Assembly (NCBI RefSeq): GCF_032854445.1
Contig: NC_088295.1
Span: 89,326,644 to 89,390,643, forward strand
Length of the DNA stretch: 64,000 nt
Reading direction: 5' to 3'
Origin: Liolophura sinensis
Lineage: Eukaryota > Mollusca > Polyplacophora > Chitonida > Chitonidae
A program made the position numbers and the translations under genes. The notes beneath the pieces were generated by a model. It made no database searches, was not told the DNA's origin, and saw only the letters and a program-made list of their open reading frames with translations. The number at the start of each line of letters is the position of its first letter. The first letter of the stretch is position 1. Shown piece after piece: positions 47,601-58,254 of this stretch.

Positions 47601-48538
47601 GAACTGGAAATCCTAAAACCTAAGAACAAGCGTAGTTTATAGATAGGTTTCAATCACGCTGAATCGTCTTTATGTTTCATTTCGGTCATTGATCGCCACA
47701 TTATGGCTGAAATATTGCCAACGTGGCGTTAAGCCGTAATCATTCATTCATTCATTCATTTCGGCCATTGAGATTTTATTTGCTACGTGGAACGTGGAAG
47801 CGTGGATGAAGTTTATCATAGGCTAGAACTGCTAGTGCAGAATAGAACAGAACAAGCTCATGAGTGTTTCGTCTGAAAAGTGCTCAGTGTCTGCGAATCC
47901 AATAAGAAAACGCGACAAACTGCGTAGCTTGCACTGATGGTTAGAACGATGTGATATCACGCTATAATCTCGAGGCAAATGGACAATCTAGCGTGACCGA
48001 GTTGAGACGATTGAACCAGCCAGGTTGCTGTTCCTAGCCCACATAAAGCTACATCACACGATAGGAAGAGGTGCATGTGCCGGCGGCTTTCTAACCCAAA
48101 TTGTCTTCAGTTGACAGAAGATGGGATGTTATCAGTTGCAACAGTATACTAGATACACGAATCTGTTTCTCTAATTAGCTTATTGGCTAGAATCACGGCA
48201 TAGCCAATTCAGCGCTGTGTGACCACTGACTTACGCTTCATAACAGTAACTCCTACCAATCGATGTTTCTACACTGACGGGTACCTTTTTATTGCAAACG
48301 CAAAGGTATGAAACGAACAGATAACATGGCTTTCTGTGTTTGTAACGTTATTCCGTATACAAAGTCTTCACACTGGACAATAGTTACCAGCGGTTATTTT
48401 TAATGGGGACCGAGTGAGACGAGAGCACAAAAAGCATTTGTCACGTGAAGAGGCATCGGAACAGTAAGATAGCATTACAGTAACACTGGTGGTAACGACT
48501 GTCGGCCACTAAAGTGACTTACTTTTATTTTTTTCCAG
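44636..48538. other. Probable intron or intergenic DNA with weak frames
   Basis: It contains two weak convergent frames. The plus-strand one (from ATG 45269) reads MVDGLSKELFEYKDRFNVHF. The minus-strand one at 45431-45760 (109 codons) ends LISTENLLTSFSFAQRK. Overlapping open frames at 47.06-47.35 kb are also ambiguous. None has splice or family support; they might be remnants of mobile elements. Confidence 0.35.
47695..47762 (+). mobile_element. 3' end of a molluscan retroposon
   Basis: The phrase ATGGCTGAAATATTGCCAAC, GTGGCGTTAAGCCGTAATCA is followed by five ATTC repeats. From memory this is the usual 3' terminus of abundant non-LTR or SINE elements in molluscs, whose tails are ATTC microsatellites. 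The 5' extent cannot be fixed, so only the tail is annotated. Confidence 0.6.
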
Positions 48539-48620
48539 ACGATGACCTGAAACTAAGTTGTCGTGTCGTTATACAAGGTGACATCGCCACACAGGGGCAC
48601 GCCTTTCAGCTGGCCTATAG
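48539..48620 (+). CDS. Internal coding exon with strong splice sites
   Basis: An 82-nt segment lies between a long T-rich acceptor (TTATTTTTTTCCAG) and a perfect donor (TAG/GTGAGT). Two frames close at once. The third, after two leading bases, reads DDLKLSCRVVIQG, DIATQGHAFQLAY and ends two bases into a codon (phase 1 in, phase 2 out). A Cys followed by alternating hydrophobic residues and a final FQLAY suggest a beta-rich extracellular domain, perhaps CUB-like, but this is weak. It lies 270 bases before a large minisatellite, which would then be intronic. Neighbouring exons were not identified. Confidence 0.5.
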
Positions 48621-48889
48621 GTGAGTAATCGTTCTCTCTTTATTTGCAACCATCGTACATCTACTACTCTTTGGTCAGAGATGGAATCTGATGGATTTAG
48701 ATATATTGCTAGCCACGCGTTTCACTGGCGAATGTTTGTTCGTCATGGGCTGTTCGGGCGCGTAGGTGTGCCATACCTGAGGTTCAATAAATCATGAGTA
48801 GAAACACGATATAATTACTTTTTCTTGGACGCTAAATATGACCAATGAAATTGTTTAATTGTAACACTGTGGCATGTTCTGGTGACACA

Positions 48890-50143
48890 ATACATGTGTA
48901 TTATTTGACACAAGATTCACACGGCAGCGCCTAGGGAACGGGCCTGGCAAAACGTCTGAGGCACAGGTCTGGGACACTGGTCTGGAACGGCGTCTGGGCA
49001 CATGTCGGGTAGCGTCTGGGATACGAGTCTTGGACAGTGCCTTGGCAACAAGTCTATTGCACAGGTCTGGGGAGGTAATGGGACGCGGGTTTATGATAGA
49101 GATGTGGTGCAATGATGTGACGCGCGAGTCTGGGGTTATTGACGTAGAACAATGATGTCCAGTGCAGGTCTAATATACGGTTGTGGGACAATGATGTAAA
49201 AACGCATGTCTAATATAGAGTTGTGTGACAATGATGTGAAACGCATATCTAATACAGAGTTGTGGGACAATGACGTGAGAAGCATGTCTAATATAGAGTT
49301 GTGGGATAATGATGTGAGACGCATGTCTAATATAGAGTTGTGGGACAATGATGTGGGATGCATGTCTAATATAGTGTTGTGGGACAATGATGTGAGACGC
49401 ATGTCTAATACAGAGTTGTGGGATAATGATGTAAGACGCATGTCTAATATAGAGTTGTGGGACAATGATGTGAGACGCATGTCTAATATAGAGTTGAGGG
49501 ACAATGATGCATGACGCATGTCTATCATAGAGTTGTGGGACAATGATGTGAGACGCATGTCTTATATGGAGTTGTGGGACAATGTTATGGGACACGGGTC
49601 TGGGATACGGTTGTGGGATAATGATATGGGACGCGAATGTAGGATATTGTTATGGGACAATGATGTGGGACTCTAGTGTGAGATACGGTTGTGGGCAATG
49701 ATGTGAAACGCATGTCTAATATAGCATTGTTGGACAATGATGTGGGATGCATGTCTAATACAGAGCTGTGGGACAATGATGTGAGAAGCATGTCTAATAT
49801 AGAGTTGTGGGACAATGATGTGAGACGCATGTCCAATATAGAGTTGTGGTACAATGATGTGGGACATGGGTATGGGATCGGAATGTGGAACAACGATGCG
49901 GGACGTGGGTGTGGGATCGGGATATGGTACTATGATGTGGGACGTGGGTGTGGGATACAGTTGTGGGATGATGATGTGAGGCATGGGTGTGGGATCGGAT
50001 TGCGGTACAATGGTGTGGGACGTGGGTGTGGGATCGGGGTGTGGTACAATGATGTGGGGCGTGGGTTTGGGATACAGTCGTGGGATCATGTTGTACGACG
50101 TGGGTGTGGGATCGGGATGTACAATGAAGTGGGACGTGGGTAT
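48890..50143. repeat. 39-bp minisatellite, left part, three subfamilies
   Basis: The left edge (48.89-49.09 kb) has loose GTCTGGGACACTGG-like units. From about 49190 to 49860 the unit is GACGCATGTCTAATATAGAG, TTGTGGGACAATGATGTGA. From 49870 it changes to GACGTGGGTGTGGGATCGGG, ATGTGGTACAATGATGTGG. Unit length stays 39. Since 39 is 13 codons, long frames stay open on both strands (RMSNIELWDNDVR on plus, SHIIVPQLYIRHA on minus); these are artefacts of the array. Confidence 0.95.
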
Positions 50144-50473
50144 GAGTGAGTGCTTGGGGTTTAACGTCGTACTCAACAATTTTTCAGTCATATGACGACG
50201 AAGGAATCCTTAGGGTGCATGTACGTTTAATGTGCCTCCTTGTTGCAGGACGGATTTCCACTGCTCTTTTATTTAGTGCTGCTTCACTGAGACGATTTAC
50301 CGAAGGCAAGTAAAGCCGCCCCAACCAGTCGTTGCACTATCCCCTCCATGCTGAACGCCAAGCGAGGAAGTTACAACTTCCTCTTCTAAAGTCTTAGGTG
50401 TAACTCGATCAAGGATTGATCCTGGATATGCCGGTCCCGAAGCGGACGCTCTACCAACTTTGCTATCCGGGCC
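50144..50473 (-). mobile_element. tRNA-derived SINE inserted in the 39-bp array
   Basis: On the minus strand the element starts with a tRNA-like head, GGCCCGGATAGCAAAGTTGG then TAGAGCGTCCGCTTCGGGAC, which contains a good A box. It continues through a conserved body (GAGGAAGTTACAACTTCCTC as seen on plus) and ends GACGTTAAACCCCAAGCACT, CACTC. GGTAT flanks both ends (50139-50143 and 50474-50478) as a short target duplication, and 39-bp units continue on both sides, so the SINE jumped into an existing array. Compared with copies I remember, about 25 bases are missing near the GCCGCCCCAACCAGTCG phrase. It is not a functional tRNA gene: the acceptor stem and B box are degenerate. Confidence 0.9.
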
Positions 50474-50720
50474 GGTATGGACGTGGGTACGATACGGTTG
50501 TGGGATGATGATATGGGACATGGGTGTAGGATCGGGATGTGGTACAATGATGTGGGACATGTGTGTGGGATCGGGGTGTGGTACAGTGATGTGGGAGATG
50601 GGTGTGGGAGATGGGTGTGGTACAATGATGTGGGACATGTGTGTGGGATCGGGATGCGGTACAGTGATGTGGGACGTGGGTGTGGGATACGGTTCTTGGA
50701 TCATGATGTGGGACACTTAG
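50474..50720. repeat. 39-bp minisatellite, right part
   Basis: Continuation of the subfamily seen just left of the SINE: GACATGGGTGTAGGATCGGG, ATGTGGTACAATGATGTGG. Six to seven copies end near 50720. Confidence 0.95.
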
Positions 50721-51599
50721 GAAGATCAATTAGCTAACACACACGAGATATATTTGCACGGAGTGTTGAACATTGATTCAACAAGTAAATCTATGCCCCC
50801 TGTTAGGCTTTAGTGGGGAAGACCTGAGTTCACTAGGACAGTTTAGCCGTCTGACTTACCAACTCCGTGGAGTGTTAAACGATCGGAATACATGACGATT
50901 TTGATCAAATATTACGAAAAACTTGCGAAGTCCTACCTCTGTCATGTCAGTTAGAGGAAACTATTCGTTACAAAACGTTTACAAAAACATGTGTTCATTT
51001 TGTGAGTACATTGTAACCGTGGCCATAGAAATAAAACAGAAAACAAAACGAACCGCTAGAAGTAACTAGCCTGTGCTATTGTTACTCTTGGTCAACGAAG
51101 ACGGCCTCGTTGTCCATGAGCTCATGTCACTTGTTGGTTATTCCCAGGGGGCTTCTGCTCAGACAGTCGGCCGCCAAATGTCGCTGTCTTCAATTAGTCC
51201 GTTTTCAACGGGAGTAATTGATCTGTGCGAGTTTCATTAAGATCTGCCATTACAATTTGCCTGCCTGTTCATTCGCCACTTGGGTTTTCTTCTAACACGA
51301 ATGTCTTCTAACTTCAAATGTTCAATGTTTAATGTGAACGTCTGGCCTCTTTGTACGAATCGTTAAAGTTTGATTACGTGGATTATAGGATAACACCTAA
51401 GATTGCCACTGCTAACTGATGTTTTAATGTCGTTACATGACGTATTCTCCTACCCTTAAACAAAATCACGTGAATCTTCCAGCTTTGACTGGAACAACAT
51501 TATCGCGATAAAATTTGTCATTTTGCACAGTGTTTTCCGAACAATTTTAACCACAGACACGTTTTTACAGCACAATAGTAGCTAACCTATTCTGATTAT
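50721..51599. other. Non-coding stretch
   Basis: No supported gene or repeat was seen. Confidence 0.45.
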
Positions 51600-52030
51600 T
51601 GACGAAGTAGAATATTCTGACTTACCCTAGTATTTTATCGTGTAATGTATTGGCAACATATTCAGAAAATTATCCTGGCTTACCCTGATTGAATGCTATC
51701 ATGCATTCAACTAAAGTGGACATGTTGCAGAAAACGATTTCAAAGAAGTATTATGTCTTATCATGATTAAATGGTTTAATGTATTGATTTTAAGCCGACA
51801 TATCACAGAAAATTCGGATTTACCCTGATTGAATGTTATCATATATTGAGCTTAAGGGAGCATGTTGCAGAAAACGTTTTCACAGAAGTATTCTGGCTAA
51901 CCATGATTATGTAAATTAATACATTGGTTTTCAACAGGTATTTAACAGACAACGTTTTCACAGAAGCCTTTTGGCTTACTCTGATTTCAAGGGTTGATGA
52001 ATAGCTTTTCAACGGATAATTCAGACCCGT
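51600..52030. repeat. Decayed tandem repeat, units of 58-78 bp
   Basis: A phrase like GGCTTACCCTGATTGAATG recurs at 51621, 51679, 51757, 51820, 51897 and 51974, with GTTGCAGAAAACGTTTTCAC and AGAAGTATTCTGGCT between. Unequal spacing and many substitutions mark it as old. Confidence 0.75.
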
Positions 52031-53039
52031 AGCTATACATTTCGTAGAATACCTTTCTCGCTATAAGTATATTATTTGCCCCATGTCCTTACCGCTGTTT
52101 AACAGGTGAACACCAATGACCCGTTCATGAACAATCGCTAGACAACACAAGGTAATAACTGCAATCACAAACTACTTCATTTCATGTTTGTGTATATGTA
52201 ACTCTGGCAGTATTAAATTCAGGTGTATGATATCCGTGTACTTGCTAGCTAAAAGGAATGCACGTGTAATATATTGTCTTATATTTATTGATAGTGTCCT
52301 GTATTTATTAATGGGACGAATTGTCTTAAAAGTTTTTCGTGTTTTACTACCATCTTGATACTACTAGCTTGATTGAGTTTTGTGTTCATCATATGTAAGA
52401 GTTTTGACTTGTTTTCTTGCAAAGAGTAACAACTTTGAAAAGAGGTTAATTAATTTTACTTATGAATAAGTTGAAGTCTTTTATATCAGTCGAGTCCGTT
52501 TGGCCAATCCTTACCATGTATATGTTCAAAATGTCTATATTTAGAAGGAAAAGTCCCTTTTAAAACAGCTTAATTAAAAGTAGCTAAAATGGAGTTACCG
52601 GCTAATTTAATATGTTATAATGGCAGCCAAGTCATATTGTCACTATTTCAAAAATTTACTTTAAAAAGGTTAATCTATTTTTCCTGAACTGACATGCAGG
52701 CTACACAAAGAGTTTCACTTTGAGAAGGACTCAAATGCAAAGAAATTAGATCAACTAAACATACCTTGTTGTGACTTGATCATTAATTTCTTGTTTCATA
52801 GACAAAAAGTCAGACTACAAACAATGACACTGGAGGGATATTAGGAACTTTTAGCGCGCAATATCCCTATTACTGACTTATTACCGTAAATGGACACTCG
52901 AAACTATGTGTACATTAAATTTGTGAAGGCAGGGCAAGTTTTAATCAGCCTGACGATAGTAATACAAAAATATTGTCAGTAATGTCCTGGGACTAGGTGA
53001 GGGCAATCTGCTCGCTACTCTGCTTTATTGCCCATGATT
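52031..53039. other. AT-rich non-coding stretch
   Basis: No supported gene or repeat was seen. Confidence 0.45.
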
Positions 53040-53260
53040 TGCTGCATCGAATGTAACAATAATCAAACGCGAAAGGATCTGAGAACAATTACCAATCATT
53101 CCATTTTGGTCTGGACAAATTATTACTTGGAATATGTCGAAGCTGTCTCCAATCAGAGCTTTTGTGGCTGGAGATGCCCAGGAGCTGACGGGACAATAGT
53201 GTTTGGTGATGAGAGTTGACAGTTGCCGGGGTCGGAGCGGGATGGGTCGATACACTGAAC
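53040..53260 (+). pseudogene. Possible fossil Merlin-type transposase
   Basis: An ATG frame (53037-53219) reads CCIECNNNQTRKDLRTITNH, SILVWTNYYLEYVEAVSNQS, FCGWRCPGADGTIVFGDES, then stops. The end resembles the segment of Merlin/ISXO2-like (IS1595-related) transposases that runs W-x2-(Y/F)-x2-(R/E)... followed by GG-x-G-x-(V/I)VEIDES, in which the Asp/Glu pair precedes a K-rich RGR stretch. After a one-base shift the downstream DNA reads CRGRSGMGR, which fits that RGR stretch. The N-terminal zinc-binding and the remaining catalytic regions are not recognisable. If correct, this is a short inactive remnant. The match is by eye only. Confidence 0.28.
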
Positions 53261-54030
53261 AAGGAACCTTTTTATTCTCTATCTAGATGGTTTAGCGTTT
53301 CGACAAGACCTCTGTTAAGGATATACCTGCTCACCATTTTGCCTAACCTTGGTTTATTATTGATTTGTACCACGCCGTATATTAGTTTAGACTTACTCTA
53401 CACGCCTTTCTCCATCGGCACCATTGTCCTCAAATAAAGAAATCGGCCAGCTTGAATACACTTTAATAGGCTTTCTTGGTTTAACCTTTCATTGGCTACC
53501 CTATTATCTCGCGGAGTTTGGCTAGAATCTATCAGGTTTTAGAAATAAAATCAAAATGCCATTATGACAAGCAAAGCCTGTCGTTGGTCGTCTTGTCCTC
53601 AGGAACAAATCAATGTTGAAGATGTTGACGACCAGACAAACACAAGTATTATAAAGTAACTATGGTATTGTTGGCGTGCCGCGGGCAGTAAAAGCGCGGG
53701 CTATTGTGACGGGCTGTTTTAGAGACCTCTTCAACACGCCGGTCATTCACTTTCCAAATAGCGTTTATTATCAACTGCTGAATCCTACTGCTAGCATTGT
53801 AATTGGCAGATTAATGTCTCACACCGCCAGGCACCAGCCACTCTTGGGCAAATCTGAAGACTTGTGGTCTCGCATTTGGAACTCACACTGTGGTCTACAT
53901 CTGGTTTGCTGGAACAGTCGCTGTACTATTCATGGCATTCCTTTATTGACATGCTGAGGTGGAAACCAATTTTGCCATAGTGTCAATTAACTTAAATCGA
54001 ATAACATTAAGATATTAATGCTCCATTTGG
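53261..54030. other. Overlapping open frames, unresolved
   Basis: A 93-codon plus frame (53676-53957, starting at a GTG) overlaps another plus frame ending THTVVYIWFAGTVAVLFMAF, LY and TGA, which would make a membrane helix. The two exclude each other, and neither has clear splice sites. I do not call a gene. Confidence 0.3.
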
Positions 54031-54034
54031 CGAG

Positions 54035-54057
54035 AATCTGTGAATTCACTTTTATTC

Positions 54058-54153
<96 letters not shown>

Positions 54154-54172
54154 AAAAGTGAATTCACAGATT
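54035..54172. repeat. TA/TG microsatellite inside a perfect inverted repeat
   Basis: Arms of 24 bp (54035-54058, beginning AATCTGTGAATTCAC; 54149-54172 its exact reverse complement) enclose about 30 TA dinucleotides followed by about 13 TG dinucleotides. The structure could extrude as a long hairpin. The arms may be the ends of a small MITE-like element, or the result of a palindromic duplication. Each arm contains GAATTC. Confidence 0.95.
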
Positions 54173-55290
54173 ATATATATTATATTATATATTATATATA
54201 TTAGAATGATTAAACTAATAATCAGCATGAACATTTTTGGATATAACAATCAGACACTTTTTCTTCTGTTTGTTTCTGACAAACGTTGTCGGACGCTTCT
54301 TCTTTTGACCATTTGTCGTGTTAAATGCTCTGATACAGTTCTGACAAAGTAAATTTGCAAGAGGGCTGCTACGTATGCCTATTTCTACTATTTTTACATT
54401 GTACTAGCCAGGATATAATATTTTTTGTATGACCGCTGGCTACCATTAGGTGGAAACCTAACATATTGTGTCACTGAATACCCTGAGATAGATGGTAAGC
54501 TAGTATATCGTGTCATACTCAATTGAAATATCCATCACATCACAAGAAAAGAAAGATGTGGACATTTAAAACCCACAACACTGTCAGAGGACAATGCAGA
54601 TCAATGTAGTGAAGATTAGAGGCCAGAACATCGCGTGACACCTCAGAACTTATCAAACTGTCAAACATGGCCTTTAGTATTGAAGTCGTCTAGCTACTCT
54701 ATCATCTTAGGGCTGATTTAGGTAAAAGTGACAGTGGCAGGTAGATGAAGGTTGGCACAGAGCGGTGATGCTTCCGCTCTCTAGAGTAGCCAGATGTAGG
54801 ATTAAGCTCGTGGACGGGCTACATTGAACACACATATTGGCCTTTTGGTCACTACACAAGAGAGCTGACCTTAAGATTTCCTGGAGAATTGAAGTCGAGC
54901 AAAGGATTTGTGACAATGACGTGGTGGCTGTGAATGAGATCCCACCATGAGATGGATCAGGTGAAGCTGGGTACAGATCACATGACGGTGTCTAGAGGAA
55001 TCTAATATCTGGTCTGATGAACAAGCCCCTCCAAATTTAACCGGAATGAGAAAACATGCCATCGACAGACAAAGAAACAAACACACCCTTAATTAATATA
55101 AAGTAATAATGTCGGCAATCCCGTTCGGTTTGCAGTTACTCTTTGTATTTTTCAATTTTGTTTAGAAATTGTACATTAAAGAATTTTGTAATGAACATCT
55201 GTTTTTAAACTAGCAATTGAATCCTCATTTAAGGAATCTATCGATATTGCTGACTTGCCCGTTTAATCAAGGAGATCGCTGGTTGCGGGA
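54173..55290. other. Non-coding stretch
   Basis: Another short TA-rich run follows at 54173-54202. The GC-richer part at 54.7-55.1 kb has overlapping short frames on the minus strand with no motif. No gene is supported. Confidence 0.4.
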
Positions 55291-55294
55291 GGTA

Positions 55295-55990
55295 CATGTA
55301 TCTGGTTTATCAGGAATCTGGTTTATCAGATGTCTAGTTTGCCAGGTGTTTGGTTGGTCAGGTGTCTGGTTTGTCGGGTATCTGGTTTGTTAGATGTGTT
55401 TTTTGCCAGGTATCTGGTTTATCAAGCGTCTGGTTTGCCAGGTGTTTGGTTAGTCAGATGTCTGGTTTGTCAGGTAGCTGGTTTGTCATATGTGTTGTTT
55501 GCCAGATATCTAGTTTATGTAGTGTCTGGTTAGCCAGGTGTTCGGTTTGTCAGGTATCTGCTTTGTCAGATGTCTGATTTGTCATGTATCTGGTTTGTCA
55601 GATGTTTGGTTTGACAGGTGTCTGGTTTGTTAGGTGTTTGGTTTGTCAGGTATCTGATTTGTCAGTTGTCTGGTTTGTCGGGTATCTGGTTTGTCAGGTA
55701 TCTGGTTTGTCAGGTATGTGGTTTGTGAGATGTCTGGTTTGTTGGGTATCTGGTTTGTCAGGTATCTAGTTTGTCAGGTGTCTGGTTTGTCGGCTATCTG
55801 GTTTGTGCGGTATCTGATTTGTCAAGTATCTCGTATGTCAGGTATCTGGTTTGTCAGATGTATGGTTTGTCATGTATTTGGTTTGTCAGGTATCTGGTTT
55901 GTCGAGCATCTGGTTTCTCAGGCATCTGGTTTCTCAGCTATCTGGTTTGTCAGGTGTCTGGTTTGTCAGGTGTCCGGTTGTTTAGGTATA
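55295..55990. repeat. 16-bp minisatellite, about 43 copies
   Basis: The unit is TATCTGGTTTGTCAGG with many single-base variants (TGTCTGG, GTTTGCC, GTTAGTC). Three units make 48 bases, so translated frames show a 16-residue period (VWFVRCLVCQVSGLSG) and stay open over 60-120 codons. I regard those frames as artefacts of the array. Confidence 0.95.
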
Positions 55991-56602
55991 TATCTGAGGA
56001 TGAAGCACGCTTACTTCCTTATCCAGATCGCGGTAGTGCGAGTGGAAACTTCTTGAGAATAATTATGACCATATTCGAAAAAATTACATCTATCCAAAAA
56101 GCCAGAATTATTGGTTTGGTTGTGACTTCACCGTTTACTGTTTTCGGTGGACGGTAGTTTGTTAACTGCAGTAAACTGACTATCTAATGGTTACATCAAC
56201 CTGACAAGAAGAAAAAACCCGTTGTCATCGTTTTCCTTTGGTGCACCGTTATTAAAAGCCTTGCTGATTAAAGGGCAAAATATCTCTTCGTACACAAAGG
56301 TGGTTTTAGTGCTTTGATGTGAGTTCTGAAGAATACTACTCTGAATCTTGTGCCACGAACTGTTGAAAAAGAAACCATGGTAACTAGTCCTTCCTACTAA
56401 CGCCATAACGTACTGAAAATGGACTGTCCATTAAATAATACTCTCATCTTTTGTAATTCACTCACGCCTATAGAACTATATCGTAGAACATTTAATAATA
56501 ATAAGTTTCTGACTACAGTATGGAGAGTAAAACCAGATGAATCTACGAAACATAAAGACAGTTTGTGAAACAAATGAAACATTTTCCTTTACTCGAGTTT
56601 TT
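55991..56602. other. Non-coding stretch
   Basis: No supported gene or repeat was seen. It includes the region downstream of the minus-strand gene that ends at 56878. Confidence 0.4.
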
Positions 56603-56608
56603 TTTATT
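56603..56608 (-). promoter_or_regulatory. Poly(A) signal of the 56.9-kb minus-strand gene
   Basis: AATAAA on the minus strand lies about 270 bases beyond the TAG of the exon at 56878-57056. It fits a normal 3'UTR, though the hexamer also occurs by chance. Confidence 0.4.
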
Positions 56609-56877
56609 AGCTATATAATATATAATGGACATCCAATGCGGCTATAGTCAAAAGAACGTTGGGCTACCGTAAAACATTGACTGGTCTGGAGAATGGGATG
56701 TTGTGCACAATTCCTTTTTGCGTGTAAATCAGCGTGAGGTAACAATGGCAACCTAGTTGTCCATGATGATTGCAGTGAACAAATAGCAACTAATTGACAG
56801 CATACCAACATCTCATCCGATTAGCCAATTACTGTCCATTCGCTTTAATGCCGGTTGATTGGTATATGATGGTTTGC

Positions 56878-57056
56878 CTAAACGTCCGACATTGTGGATC
56901 CCACGGTGCCTCGGTGGATGTCAGCGAACTCCGACATTTCCATGGGCCATTCCATAAGGTCAGATGAAGTGTTCGCCCGATACGGTTGGGGTACATCGCG
57001 CAGAAGGGAAGCTGTACTGTCTTCGTGGCTTGCTCCTACCTTCATGTAATTACCAG
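56878..57056 (-). CDS. Candidate terminal exon with PDZ-ligand C-terminus
   Basis: On the minus strand, after an acceptor (TTACTGCCGGGAATATAG) and two leading bases, 58 codons read GNYMKVGASHEDSTASLLRD, VPQPYRANTSSDLMEWPMEM, SEFADIHRGTVGSTMSDV and end at TAG. The tail is acidic and Ser/Thr-rich, like a cytoplasmic tail. Its last residues, Ser-Asp-Val, fit a class I PDZ ligand (S/T-x-V). The exon candidate at 58255-58476 ends in phase 1, which is exactly what this one needs (G/CT gives Ala). AATAAA follows about 270 bases on. A receptor or transporter tail is a guess from these features. The family is unknown. Confidence 0.48.
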
Positions 57057-57261
57057 CTATATTCCCGGCAGTAAAGAGTGATCTCAATCACGGTTTCCTG
57101 TATTATAGTCCACGACAGAGAGTGTCAGCTTACCGCTACAAACATGTAAATATCATACTGAGTGGTGAAATGTGATGAGTTGATACCTCGTCAGTTACAT
57201 CCAAACCGCTCCTAAAGGACGGATCAAATTGGTGATGGGTTTAGACCCTCTTCACTCCGTG
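57057..57261. other. Probable intron, left of the 40-bp array
   Basis: Unique sequence with no other feature seen. It lies within the intron of the proposed minus-strand gene. Confidence 0.35.
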
Positions 57262-57872
57262 GAGGATCAGCAAATGGCGTATTTACTAGTGGTTATTTGT
57301 GGAGGATCAGCAAATGGCGTATTTACTAAATGGCGTATTTACTAGTGGTTATTTGTGGAGGAGCAGCAAATGGCGTATTTACTAGTGGTTATTTGTGGAG
57401 GAGCAGCAAATGGCGTATTTACTAGTGGTTATTTGTGGAGGAGCAGCAAATGGCGTATTTACTAGTGGTTATTTGTGGAGGAGCAGCAAATGGCGTATTT
57501 ACTAGTGGTTATTTGTGGAGGAGCAGCAAATGGCGTATTTACTAGTGGTTATTTGTGGAGGAGCAGCAAATGGCGTATTTACTAGTGGTTATTTGTGGAG
57601 GAGCAGCAAATGGCGTATTTACTAGTGGTTATTTGTGGAGGAGCAGCAAATGGCGTATTTACTAGTGGTTATTTGTGGAGGAGCAGCAAATGGCGTATTT
57701 ACTAGTGGTTATTTGTGGAGGAGCAGCAAATGGCGTATTTACTAGTGGTTGTTTGTGGAGGAGCAGCAAATGGCGTATTTACTAGTGGTTATTTGTGGAG
57801 GAGCAGCAAATGGCGTATTTACTAGTGGTTATTTGTGGAGGAGCAGCAAATGGCGTATTTACTAGTGGTTAT
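57262..57872. repeat. 40-bp minisatellite, about 15 near-identical copies
   Basis: The unit is GAGGAGCAGCAAATGGCGTA, TTTACTAGTGGTTATTTGTG. From 57350 on the copies are identical apart from a single A-to-G change near 57751. The first two carry GATCAG instead of GAGCAG, and one has a 16-base partial duplication (AAATGGCGTATTTACT). Such uniformity suggests recent expansion and a length that varies between individuals. It would sit in an intron of the proposed minus-strand gene. Confidence 0.98.
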
Positions 57873-58254
57873 TTGCCAGACATATCAAGCCTCATAATTT
57901 CCAGTTTACTGCAAAACATTTATCATTAAAACAAGAGCACATTTCATAAAACGCTTAAAATACATGGGTTTTAATACGAGATGAATGAAGATATATTTGG
58001 CACGGGTATGTAAGCATTGAAAGGCAACCTTTTACCGGCGCCCATAACTGTGGGATGATAGCAGATTTAGTCATATGCTCACGTACTGTAAATATTTCCT
58101 ATCCCCACAGGGAATAGAACAACGACAGTTTCTAAATCTGGAGTGTTAGAACTGTAGAAATCAGCTTTGGTACTTCCCGGCTCTTACATTTGAGTGGAAT
58201 TGTGTCTGAACCATTGACAAATACTCTTATGGTATCCCCATGGCAATCACATAC
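57873..58254. other. Probable intron, right of the 40-bp array
   Basis: AT-rich unique sequence. It ends at the donor of the next minus-strand exon candidate (GTATGT reading from 58254 downward). Confidence 0.35.

Noticed and set aside
50400-50473. Functional tRNA gene
   Set aside because: The tRNA-like block is the head of a SINE with target duplications, and its arms no longer pair properly.
49136-50737. Many 70-170-codon frames on both strands
   Set aside because: They are products of the 39-bp array (13 codons). Both strands are open at once, and the SINE is read through in some.
55330-56157. Cys/Val-rich frames of 60-128 codons
   Set aside because: They are translations of the 16-bp minisatellite, with period 48 bases.
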